DNA of 34,585 nucleotides from Marseilla massiliensis (GTDB taxonomy: Bacteria; Bacteroidota; Bacteroidia; Bacteroidales; Bacteroidaceae), in the NCBI RefSeq assembly GCF_016899855.1, contig NZ_JACJJG010000025.1, forward strand, positions 1 to 34,585, read 5' to 3'. The position numbers and the translations under genes were made by a program. Position 1 is the stretch's first letter, and every line of letters begins with the position of its first letter. This document shows, in pieces, positions 22,939 through 31,041 of this stretch. The notes under the pieces were generated by a model. The model did no database searches. It had not been told where the DNA came from and saw only the letters and a list, made by a program, of their open reading frames with translations.

Positions 22939-24021
22939 ATGAGACCATATTTATTATTGACCCCCGGACCGCTTACTACGACGGAAACAGTTAAGAGCGC
23001 CATGATGAGCGACTGGTGCACATGGGACAAGGACTATAATGAAGGAATAGTAGAAGTTATAAGACGTGAGCTAGTAGGCCTCGCCACAAGCCGCCCCGAA
23101 GAATATACAGCAGTGCTGATGCAGGGCAGCGGCACGTTCTGCGTAGAGGCTACGCTTGGCAGCGTGTTACGTCCTGACGACCATCTGCTCGTTGCCGCCA
23201 ACGGCGCTTACGGCAAACGTATGGGCACAATCGCCGAATATTACAAGCTGAACTGCCACGTAATGCGTTTTGAGGAAACCGAGGCCGTTGACCCGAAGAC
23301 CATCGACGAATACCTGACGGCACATCCCGAGGTTACCCATGTATCCGTTGTACACTGCGAGACGACCACCGGCGTGCTGAATCCTCTTGCCGAGATAGCC
23401 GCCGTAGTGAAGCGTCACGGCAAAGTACTGATAGTCGACGCGATGAGCAGTTTCGGCGGAGTGCCCGTCGACATGGCCGCCCTCGGCATAGACTTCATGA
23501 TAAGCTCGGCCAACAAGTGTATCCAGGGCGTGCCCGGCTTCGGCTTCATCATCGCCCGCCGCTCGCTGCTCGAGCAGTGCAAGGGCGTAGCCCGCTCGCT
23601 ATCGCTCGACATTTACGACCAATGGGAGACAATGGAGAAGGGACACGGCAAGTGGCGTTTCACATCACCTACACACGTAGTGCGCGCCTTCATGCAGGCC
23701 CTTACTGAACTGAAAGAGGAAGGCGGAATAGCAGCACGCTACGCACGCTACCGCGAAAACCACCGTACGCTCGTGGAAGGCATGCGCTCGCTGGGCTACA
23801 GAACGTTGCTGCCCGACGAGTGGCAGTCGCCGGTCATCACGTCATTCTACTACCCGACGGCCGACTTCGACTTCAACACGTTCTACCAGAAGCTCAAGGC
23901 CAAGGGTTTTGTAATCTACCCCGGCAAGATATCACAGGCCGACACGTTCCGCATTGGCAACATCGGCGACGTGCACCCTGACGACTTCCGTCGCCTTGTA
24001 GACACCATACGTGAAATGTAA
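22939..24021 (+). CDS. phnW: 2-aminoethylphosphonate--pyruvate transaminase
   Basis: PLP-dependent enzyme that converts 2-aminoethylphosphonate and pyruvate to phosphonoacetaldehyde and alanine, feeding PhnX. The 360-aa protein begins with the typical [18 protein letters not shown] and has [11 protein letters not shown] for phosphate binding, D167 in [11 protein letters not shown] that holds the cofactor nitrogen, and the Schiff-base Lys193 in [15 protein letters not shown]. The C-terminal [16 protein letters not shown] is also characteristic. Length matches the family. It is the last gene of the operon, downstream of a long inverted repeat, and followed by repeat copy 5. Confidence 0.96.
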   Translation: MRPYLLLTPGPLTTTETVKSAMMSDWCTWDKDYNEGIVEVIRRELVGLATSRPEEYTAVLMQGSGTFCVEATLGSVLRPDDHLLVAANGAYGKRMGTIAEYYKLNCHVMRFEETEAVDPKTIDEYLTAHPEVTHVSVVHCETTTGVLNPLAEIAAVVKRHGKVLIVDAMSSFGGVPVDMAALGIDFMISSANKCIQGVPGFGFIIARRSLLEQCKGVARSLSLDIYDQWETMEKGHGKWRFTSPTHVVRAFMQALTELKEEGGIAARYARYRENHRTLVEGMRSLGYRTLLPDEWQSPVITSFYYPTADFDFNTFYQKLKAKGFVIYPGKISQADTFRIGNIGDVHPDDFRRLVDTIREM

Positions 24022-24063
24022 TTCTCACAAAAAACCTTTATAGATTGATTTGGCTTATTTGCG

Positions 24064-24142
24064 GAAGGGCGCCTTTTGGATTCCAATTGGTGGCCTTTTG
24101 CATTGTAAAAGGCCACCTCTTACAATGCAAAAGATGGCCTTT
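24064..24142. repeat. Four-unit 22-nt-period repeat, copy 5
   Basis: Cores start near 24064, 24086, 24107 and 24129. Units two and three pair over 11 bp (24089-24099 with 24107-24117) with the 7-nt loop GCATTGT. Units three and four can pair instead (AAAGGCCA with TGGCCTTT), so two mutually exclusive hairpins exist. It follows phnW by 43 nt and is the likely terminator of that operon. The remaining spacer to 24300 holds nothing I can support. Confidence 0.83.
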
Positions 24143-24300
24143 CGTAAACACGCTGACTATCAAGGGAATAAAAGCCGGGCACACACGGCGGGGGCTCCGG
24201 CGCAAACAGCCACAACAGATTTTAATCTACAAAAATGATATAAATACCCACCATAGGTGTTTTTAACAGCCATTATTTTCGGTTATGAACCATTATGAAC

Positions 24301-24331
24301 TTGCCACTTTCCTTAATTTTACATATCTTTG
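24301..24331 (+). promoter_or_regulatory. Promoter for the fimbrillin/M64 locus
   Basis: TTG at 24301-24303, 20 nt, TATCTTTG at 24324-24331. The transcript would have an unusually long leader of about 137 nt before the ATG at 24475, compared with 10-50 nt at other genes here, so post-transcriptional control is possible. Confidence 0.66.
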
Positions 24332-24474
24332 CAAAGAAAAAAAGCCGTTAACCGCATGGCAACAGTAACTCCATGACGGCGGAAACAATAAAAGCACTAC
24401 CATACGAAAGGACGTTCTGACTTAGCTGACAGATACGACAAAAGCGCTAAAACAGCCTTAATATCAACCGGATT

Positions 24475-25404
24475 ATGAAGAAGAAGAAGTTATGGATACT
24501 GCTATTGACTACCGTTATATTGTGCTCATGCTCGTCAGGAAATGACGGAGCGACCGACACCCCAGACACCCCTACCCCGCCAACGGCGGAGGAACGGTTG
24601 TCCATACACATAGGAACGGCCGTAAACGACCGTGAAGACACCAGGGTAACCGACCTCGCGTTCGAAGCCGGTGACCAAATAGGACTGTACGTGGCAAACC
24701 GCAACTCTGACGGTACGCCCGCGACACTGAAGCCCACAGGCAACCATGTAGACAACATGCGCTTTACCTACGACGGTACATGGACACCCGATACGCCCAT
24801 ATACTGGGCAGACAACAAGACCAACGCAGACTTATATATATATTATCCTTACACGACGACGGTGACTGACGTAAAGGCAATGCCCTTCAACGTCAGCGCC
24901 GACCAGAGCTCAGAGGCCGCCTACAAGGCCGGCGACGTAATCATTGGTTCGAAAAAAAACGTCAGCCCAACGGAAAGCACAGTAATCATCGATGCACGAC
25001 ACGCAATGAGCCAAATGCTCATTGAGCTTGCGCCAGGCAACGGATTCACGGCTGAAAGCCTTGCCGAGGCCGACATCAACGTACGCATTAACGGAATCAA
25101 GACTAACGCTACAATAGACCTTGCCGCAGGCACGGTAGCCGCAACGGGAGAGCCAACGGCAATAACGCCGATGAAAAGCGGTGACGGATACAAGGCACTG
25201 ATAGTGCCGCAAAGCGTGGCTGACGGCAATCTGCTGACCGTAACGGCAGACGGACGTGAATATAATCTCAAGAAAGGCATGACCTTCGAAAGCGGGAAAC
25301 GCTATAGGTTCACAGTGACACTGGGCAAGACAAGCGATGGCGTAAACGTTACCATAGACCAATGGGAAGACGACGGCACCGATTACGGAGGCACGGCTGA
25401 ATAA
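24475..25404 (+). CDS. Fimbrillin-family lipoprotein 1
   Basis: A 309-aa lipoprotein with a lipobox ending at C19 (LCSC) and a Thr/Pro/Asp-rich linker. The body carries the pattern of Bacteroidetes fimbrillin (Mfa1/FimA-type) domains: TRVTDLAFEAGDQIGLYVANR (about residues 60-82), IYWADN, LYIYYPY, MPFNVSADQS, then a second strand-rich half with GYKALIVPQSV and KRYRFTVTLGK, ending in IDQWEDDG. Such proteins are stalk or accessory subunits of fimbriae or stand-alone surface lipoproteins. No usher-like FimB-E/Mfa2-5 anchors are recognised alongside, so fimbria assembly is uncertain. It is the first gene of the right-hand surface locus and shares its fold with the N-terminus of the next gene and with the one at 29103. 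Confidence 0.82.
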   Translation: MKKKKLWILLLTTVILCSCSSGNDGATDTPDTPTPPTAEERLSIHIGTAVNDREDTRVTDLAFEAGDQIGLYVANRNSDGTPATLKPTGNHVDNMRFTYDGTWTPDTPIYWADNKTNADLYIYYPYTTTVTDVKAMPFNVSADQSSEAAYKAGDVIIGSKKNVSPTESTVIIDARHAMSQMLIELAPGNGFTAESLAEADINVRINGIKTNATIDLAAGTVAATGEPTAITPMKSGDGYKALIVPQSVADGNLLTVTADGREYNLKKGMTFESGKRYRFTVTLGKTSDGVNVTIDQWEDDGTDYGGTAE

Positions 25405-25410
25405 AAGCTT

Positions 25411-25478
25411 AAGTAGACGAGATACAAGAAGGCAAGCAACAAGGCAAATCTCGTTGTCAACTTGTAACTCGTCAACTT
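25411..25478. repeat. Imperfect inverted repeat between fimbrillin 1 and the fusion protease gene
   Basis: AAGTAGACGAGATACAAG (25411-25428) pairs with 25461-25478 at 16 of 18 positions, loop 32 nt. The right side continues with repeated GTCAACTTGT words to about 25484. It resembles the other word-built inverted repeats but is weaker. Confidence 0.65.
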
Positions 25479-25501
25479 GTTGACAATAAATAAAAAATAA
25501 C

Positions 25502-28500
25502 ATGAAAATAAGCCGACACATATTATTATATATGGCCGCAAGCCTGTCATTATTGACAAGCTGCTCTGACGACCTGTTCAATGACGACGGCAACCGCCAC
25601 GGCACAGACCGAATCAACCTGTCAGGCGAGATTGACCAACTGGCAGTAACTCGAGTGAACGACAGCGGATTCTGCGACGGCGACGTAATTGGCGTATACA
25701 TCGTAGATTACAACGGCAACACGCCCGGCACACTGCTACCAAGCGGCAACCGTGGCGACAACGTGCGCCACACCTTCGACGAAAGCGCCAACAAATGGAA
25801 CTCGGCCTACGACATCTACTGGAAAGACAAGCACACACCTATCGACGTATACGGCTATTACCCCTACGGCTCGCCCGAGAGTATAGATGCCTATCCGTTC
25901 ACAGTGGAGCGTGACCAGAGCACCGTATCCGAGGGAGGAGCTATGGGAGGCTATGAAGCCAGCGACTTCCTATGGGGCAAAGTGGAAAACGTGGCACCCA
26001 CAACAAACGTTATCCGCCTGCCGATGAAGCACCGCATGGCCAATGCCCGAATAACGCTTGTCGAAGGAACGGGCTTTGCCTCGGGTGAATGGGCGCAGAC
26101 GGAGAAAAACATTCTCGTGGCCAACCTCGTGCGCGAGGCAACCATCAACCTTGCCGACGGAACCGTGACACCTACCGGAGGCATAGAAAAGACGGCCACG
26201 GTGCCGTCAAACAACGGCAACGAATGGCGCGCGATAGTAATCCCGCAAACCGTACAGGCCGGCACTACGCTATTCAGCATAACCGTTGGCGGCACACCAT
26301 ATAAGTTCACAAAGAACGAGGACTTGACCTACGTGGCAGGAAAGATGAACAACTTTACAATCCGCGTTGACAAAAAAGAGAATACCGGCCAATACACCTT
26401 AACCCTAATCAGCGAAAGCATAACGCCCTGGGAGAACGACCTTGTCAGCCATGACGCCGACGCACGGGAATATATCATCATAAATTCTACCGCCGGACAC
26501 CTGAAAGACTCTATCATTGCGGCCAACAAGGACTACACGCAAGTGAAAAACCTGAAGATAACAGGACGCATAAACAGCCAGGACTTCTATTTCATGCGTG
26601 ACTCTATGGACAACCTGCAAGCACTGAACCTGAAAGAAGTTTCAGTAAGTGGCGGTTTTAACGATTATGACTATTATAATTATTTCAACACCCAAGATTC
26701 TGAAGAAGAAATAGAAGGAATGATACCTTCATTAGCCTTTCAATACAAGAAGTCATTGATACGCATCGTTCTTCCTGATAAGTTGACCGGTATCGGTTAT
26801 GATGCATTCAGTGAATGCGACAACTTAACCGGTTCCATAATTATACCCGAAGGCACAACCAGGATTGCGAGAGAGGCATTTTATGGTTGTTATTCATTAG
26901 ACGGTTCGCTATCCTTACCAAGTACATTGGAGTATATCGGAACTTTTGCTTTTAGCAACTGCAAATTCTCGTGTGAACTTATTTTGCCTAATGAATTAAG
27001 ATATATTGGAAATTATGCTTTTAACAATGGAACATTTTACGGTAATTTAGTCTTACCGCACGAATTGGAGTATATTGGCGAATATGCATTCCTAAATTGT
27101 GCTGACATCACCGGTAATCTCAGTATACCGCAAAAAATAAAAAATATATCAAACGGAACGTTTCAAGGTTCAGGATTTGACGGTACCTTAACTTTACATG
27201 ACGGCATTATTGCAATTGGTTCAACTGCATTTGCAAATACCAACCTAAAGGGCAACCTTATATTACCCAAAGATCTGACAACCATTGGAATATCCGCTTT
27301 CGACGGCTGTAATTTTTCCGGAAACTTAATCTTTCCTAAAGAATTGGTTACAATCAACAACAATGCTTTTGTCGGAAATACACGTATTAGTGGTACGATT
27401 GAATTTCCTGAAAGCATGTCTACAATAGGGGCAAATGCTTTCGATGGCTGTACAGGCATTGAAGGTATCGTAATTCCAGCCGGTATCGAGAATATCCGCA
27501 GTGGGGCATTCAACAATTGCTTTGGCATTGGCTCTATCGTTTGCAAAGGAGAAATGCCGGCACGAGTCGAAAGCGGAGCGTTTAACGGCGTAGCAAAAGA
27601 CAATTTCACGCTTGAGGTACCAGAATCAGCCGTAGCGCAATACCAAACGGCGCCAGGCTGGAACGAGTTTAAACGCATTGCCGCACACCACGAACTTGTA
27701 TGCCGCCCGTCAACAGCCTGCGCTATAAATACAGAGCACAAACAGACTTTAATTGTCGATGCCGAGGGTGAATGGGAAGTGGCAAGCAAACCCGACTGGT
27801 GCGAACTGTCGCAGACCAGCGGCGGGAACAAGACAGAAGTAACGCTTACTATCAAATCAATGGCTAAAGGTTCGGGCGACCGTACTGGCGAAATAGTATT
27901 CAAGCTGAAGAACGAGGATTACACACATACCTGTACCGTAAATCAATACGATTACGAATACGGAGAAAACGAATGGCTTACGTTACAAAAAGCGACAAGA
28001 GGCAACAACGGAGGCATAAACATCGTAATACTCGGTGACGGATATGACGCAAAGGACATTTCCAGCGGAGATTACCTTACCAATATAAAACAGGAAGTGG
28101 AATACTTTTTCGGCATTGAGCCTTACACCACTTACCGCGACTACTTCAACGTATATACAGCCTTTCCCCTGTCGACCGAGACGGGCGTGGGCACAGTCAA
28201 TACCATCCGTTACAATCGTTTCAACACAACTTACACAGGCGGCGTAGGCCTAACAGCTGACTATGACGAAATTTTCAACTACGCACTGAACGCTCCAACC
28301 GTTACACAAGACAACCTAAAACAGACTTTAATCATCATCGTGCCAAACAGCACGGATTACGGAGGTATTACACAAATGTGGGAAGACGGCTCGGCAATAG
28401 CCTTCTGTCCCCTCAGCACGTATGGCTACCCGCTTGACTCACGAGGAGTCATCCAACACGAAGCGGGTGGCCATGGGTTCGGCAAGCTCGGCGACGAGTA

Positions 28501-28972
28501 CATTTACCACAATGCGTTCATAGATTTCTGTAACTGCTTATGTTGTGGGCATACAGACGAGTTTAATAATGCAAAAAACCTTGGATGGTACGAAAACTTA
28601 TCACTTACGGGCAAGATGCACGAGGTTCCATGGAGCCATCTTATATTCGACAACAGATACAGTGACATCGTTGACATTTTCGAAGGCGGATTCATGCACA
28701 ACCGAGGAGTATTCCGCTCGGAACAGAACTCATGCATGAACAACAACATACCATACTACAGCACGATAAGCCGTGAAAGTATCGTTAAGCGCATAAAGCG
28801 TTACGCTGGCGAGACATACTCATATGAAGAGTTCGTTGCCAACGACAGGCGCGACGCCGGAACTGTAACAAGAAGTTCAAGTGTCAACGGAGGCACTTTA
28901 AACAAATACCAAATGCCTCCTAAAATACATAAAGGCAGTCCATTGAAAGGCAGGAAGAGCAGGCGCAAATAA
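25502..28972 (+). CDS. Four-domain surface lipoprotein: fimbrillin domain, BspA-type LRRs, BACON, M64 metallopeptidase
   Basis: An 1156-aa lipoprotein (lipobox TSC, C21, followed by SDDLFNDD). Residues about 30-310 repeat the fimbrillin pattern (GDVIGVYIVDYN, IYWKD, YGYYPYG, PFTVERDQS, WRAIVIPQTV). Residues about 400-690 form BspA-type leucine-rich repeats with units like IPEGTTRIAREAFYGCYSL. Residues about 730-820 resemble a BACON domain (EWEVASKPDWCELSQTSG). The last part (about 830-1130) is an M64 (IgA-peptidase-like) metallopeptidase with the zinc site HEAGGHGFGKLGDEY near residue 985. A Cys-rich CNCLCC follows near residue 1010. The C-terminus is strongly basic. The LRR segment is visibly AT-richer than its flanks. 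Predicted role: a cell-surface protease carried on an adhesive scaffold. The substrate is unknown; IgA cleavage should not be assumed. Confidence 0.85.
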   Translation: MKISRHILLYMAASLSLLTSCSDDLFNDDGNRHGTDRINLSGEIDQLAVTRVNDSGFCDGDVIGVYIVDYNGNTPGTLLPSGNRGDNVRHTFDESANKWNSAYDIYWKDKHTPIDVYGYYPYGSPESIDAYPFTVERDQSTVSEGGAMGGYEASDFLWGKVENVAPTTNVIRLPMKHRMANARITLVEGTGFASGEWAQTEKNILVANLVREATINLADGTVTPTGGIEKTATVPSNNGNEWRAIVIPQTVQAGTTLFSITVGGTPYKFTKNEDLTYVAGKMNNFTIRVDKKENTGQYTLTLISESITPWENDLVSHDADAREYIIINSTAGHLKDSIIAANKDYTQVKNLKITGRINSQDFYFMRDSMDNLQALNLKEVSVSGGFNDYDYYNYFNTQDSEEEIEGMIPSLAFQYKKSLIRIVLPDKLTGIGYDAFSECDNLTGSIIIPEGTTRIAREAFYGCYSLDGSLSLPSTLEYIGTFAFSNCKFSCELILPNELRYIGNYAFNNGTFYGNLVLPHELEYIGEYAFLNCADITGNLSIPQKIKNISNGTFQGSGFDGTLTLHDGIIAIGSTAFANTNLKGNLILPKDLTTIGISAFDGCNFSGNLIFPKELVTINNNAFVGNTRISGTIEFPESMSTIGANAFDGCTGIEGIVIPAGIENIRSGAFNNCFGIGSIVCKGEMPARVESGAFNGVAKDNFTLEVPESAVAQYQTAPGWNEFKRIAAHHELVCRPSTACAINTEHKQTLIVDAEGEWEVASKPDWCELSQTSGGNKTEVTLTIKSMAKGSGDRTGEIVFKLKNEDYTHTCTVNQYDYEYGENEWLTLQKATRGNNGGINIVILGDGYDAKDISSGDYLTNIKQEVEYFFGIEPYTTYRDYFNVYTAFPLSTETGVGTVNTIRYNRFNTTYTGGVGLTADYDEIFNYALNAPTVTQDNLKQTLIIIVPNSTDYGGITQMWEDGSAIAFCPLSTYGYPLDSRGVIQHEAGGHGFGKLGDEYIYHNAFIDFCNCLCCGHTDEFNNAKNLGWYENLSLTGKMHEVPWSHLIFDNRYSDIVDIFEGGFMHNRGVFRSEQNSCMNNNIPYYSTISRESIVKRIKRYAGETYSYEEFVANDRRDAGTVTRSSSVNGGTLNKYQMPPKIHKGSPLKGRKSRRK

Positions 28973-29003
28973 TGTCTTTAGCAGTATTAAATACTCTCAG
29001 CAA

Positions 29004-29055
29004 GGATAAGCCGGCAGTGTCTTGAACACACAAACACGGCATAACCGGCTTATCC
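29004..29055 (+). terminator. Hairpin between the fusion protease and fimbrillin 2 genes
   Basis: GGATAAGCCGG (29004-29014) pairs with CCGGCTTATCC (29045-29055) over 11 bp; loop 30 nt. There is no T run after it, so it may be an attenuator or processing site rather than a full terminator. No promoter consensus was found before 29103. Confidence 0.55.
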
Positions 29056-29102
29056 GCCACGCTACAGGCACCATAACTTATTATAGACAAAGAAAGAAAA
29101 AG

Positions 29103-29996
29103 ATGAAAAATAATATAATAACCTGCGCTGTTTATGCGTTAACAATAATAGGATTGTCGGCCTGTTCACAGGAAGATAAGCCTGAAATACCGACAGACGC
29201 AAAGTCTACACCGATGACTTTTGCCGTAACCCATCCTGCACAAAGGACAAGGGTAACCGACACTGATTTTGAGAATGGAGACAAGATAGGACTATTTGTT
29301 GCCAAGACTGATGCACCTTTGGAAATAGGCGGCAACCTTGTAAACAACGAGGCTCTTACCTGTAACAACGGGAACTGGACGGCTGGACGCACCATCTATT
29401 GGGATGAAGGCACATACAACGCTTATGCCTATTACCCTTACATATCACCGATAACATCCATCGGCGACATGCCTTTCAGCGTAAATACCGATCAACAATC
29501 AGCAAGCGGTATCGACGGGATTGACGGATACGAGGCAAGTGACTTCCTATACGCCAAAGCCGATGGGCTAAGTGCGTCAAGCACTCCTGTTCCACTGACG
29601 TTCAGGCACATAATGAGCAAAATCACCATAAGGCTGATTAAGGGGGAAGACTTTGAAGGGGAAATGCCGACAAATGCCAAAGTGTATATTCACAGCACAG
29701 TTCCTACAGCAACAATAGACCTTGAAGCAGGAGTTGCAACACGATATTCAAGGGGAACCCGTACCACCATAGAGGCAAAACAAGATGCTGACTACATGTT
29801 CTCGGCAATAGTCGTTCCACAACGTATAGAAAACAGAATGCCGCTGATTGAAGTCATAATGAAAGGTGTTTCGTATATGTACGAAAGCACTTTCAACTTC
29901 AAGCCAGGAACAGAACATCTGGTGAACTTCGTCATATCAGACAATCCGGATCAAGTAAAAATCGATATTGGAGGAGAGATACAAGACTGGCAATAG
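29103..29996 (+). CDS. Fimbrillin-family lipoprotein 2
   Basis: A 297-aa lipoprotein; the ATG at 29103 gives a signal peptide ending at the lipobox LSAC (C20), whereas the frame open from 29022 adds a basic non-signal extension. The fold signature repeats that of the two other fimbrillin-like proteins: TRVTDTDFENGDKIGLFVAK, TIYWDEG, YAYYPY, MPFSVNTDQQS, FSAIVVPQRI and TEHLVNFVI, ending in IQDWQ. Only one nucleotide separates its TAG from the ATG of the WG/NTF2-like gene, so the two are translated as a unit. Probably a surface subunit or adhesin; no fimbrial assembly genes are nearby. Confidence 0.8.
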   Translation: MKNNIITCAVYALTIIGLSACSQEDKPEIPTDAKSTPMTFAVTHPAQRTRVTDTDFENGDKIGLFVAKTDAPLEIGGNLVNNEALTCNNGNWTAGRTIYWDEGTYNAYAYYPYISPITSIGDMPFSVNTDQQSASGIDGIDGYEASDFLYAKADGLSASSTPVPLTFRHIMSKITIRLIKGEDFEGEMPTNAKVYIHSTVPTATIDLEAGVATRYSRGTRTTIEAKQDADYMFSAIVVPQRIENRMPLIEVIMKGVSYMYESTFNFKPGTEHLVNFVISDNPDQVKIDIGGEIQDWQ

Positions 29997-29997
29997 C

Positions 29998-31041
29998 ATG
30001 AAAACAACAATATATGTATTGTCCGTGTTGGCAATCATACTTGGAAGCATGGCTGCCGTCTTATGGCTACGGCCTGATATTGACGTACCGGAAAACTACC
30101 AAAACATAAGATTCGGTATATACGAAGACCGCGAACTTGTCGTACTTGTTGACAAACAAGGGAAAACAGCATACATTATAAAAGACGAGAAAGGTAACAA
30201 GCTGTTTAATATTCCAGTGCGCAATTGCATCATTGATGTAAGGTTCAGAAACGGCCGGCTACGTTTCTTGGAGAAAGAAACTGGACGTAAAGGCTATATC
30301 GACCGATACGGAGTAGTGACATTCATCAACGATGACAGGCCATCACCAAGCCGTGACACGGATAAGGGACGTATCATAATCTCCCAACAAGGCAAAGGGG
30401 CACAACCTGAAGCTGTATCAAGTACGGCCGAAAACAAAAGCATGAAAAACCAAACGCATTACGGCCTGACCGACAGCCAGCTGAAAAAAATAGTTAGCGG
30501 AAATCCTTTTTACAAGGAAGCAAACAAGATTCTGTCAGGGAAATTAGCCGTGAATGATGCTGAAAGACGCCGAATAATACTTAATTACTGCGAGCATTTC
30601 CGCATGGCATACACAACGAAGGACATTGACTTCCTGAAACAATTATTCAGCGAGAACGCTTTAATAATTGTGGGAAACGTTGTCAAGACGACGCCTGATG
30701 TAGAAAACAAGTACATGTCAAAACAACAAGTTACATACAACATCAGAACGAAGAAAGAATACATAGAGCGCCTGTCAAAGGCTTTTGCTGCAAACAAAAA
30801 GATAGACGTGAGATTTTCGGGCTTCAGCATAATGCGCCACCCGACAATGGACGGGATATACGGAGTAAGCCTCAGGCAGAAATACAAAAGTGACAAATAT
30901 GCTGATGACGGATGGATTTTCCTTCTTTGGGATTTTCGTGACGAATCAATGCCACGCATCCACGTAAGGACATGGCAACCGGCACAAAGCATAACAGACG
31001 GGAACGAAGTTATTAACATTGGTGACTTTAACTTGGAATAA
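29998..31041 (+). CDS. Membrane-anchored protein with WG-like repeats and an NTF2-like C-terminal domain
   Basis: A 347-aa protein with one N-terminal transmembrane helix (about residues 4-24) and no lipobox. Residues about 40-105 contain WG-like beta repeats (VVLVDKQGKTAYIIKDEKGNKLFNI, GRKGYIDRYGVVTFIND). A polar linker (about 110-160) follows. The C-terminal 170 residues (CEHFRMAYTTKDIDFLKQLFSENALII ... GVSLRQKYKS...GWIFLLWDFRD...IHVRTWQP) look like an NTF2-like cone fold seen in Bacteroidetes proteins of unknown function. The ATG at 29998 is chosen because it gives a clean membrane segment. It overlaps the next gene by one base (TAATG) and follows fimbrillin 2 by one base, so the three act together. 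Function unknown; it could bind a surface component at the inner membrane side of the periplasm. Confidence 0.65.
   Translation: MKTTIYVLSVLAIILGSMAAVLWLRPDIDVPENYQNIRFGIYEDRELVVLVDKQGKTAYIIKDEKGNKLFNIPVRNCIIDVRFRNGRLRFLEKETGRKGYIDRYGVVTFINDDRPSPSRDTDKGRIIISQQGKGAQPEAVSSTAENKSMKNQTHYGLTDSQLKKIVSGNPFYKEANKILSGKLAVNDAERRRIILNYCEHFRMAYTTKDIDFLKQLFSENALIIVGNVVKTTPDVENKYMSKQQVTYNIRTKKEYIERLSKAFAANKKIDVRFSGFSIMRHPTMDGIYGVSLRQKYKSDKYADDGWIFLLWDFRDESMPRIHVRTWQPAQSITDGNEVINIGDFNLE

Noticed and set aside
27163..27903. A 246-aa open frame antisense to the LRR region
   Set aside because: It arises from the periodic LRR codons on the plus strand and has no own signals.
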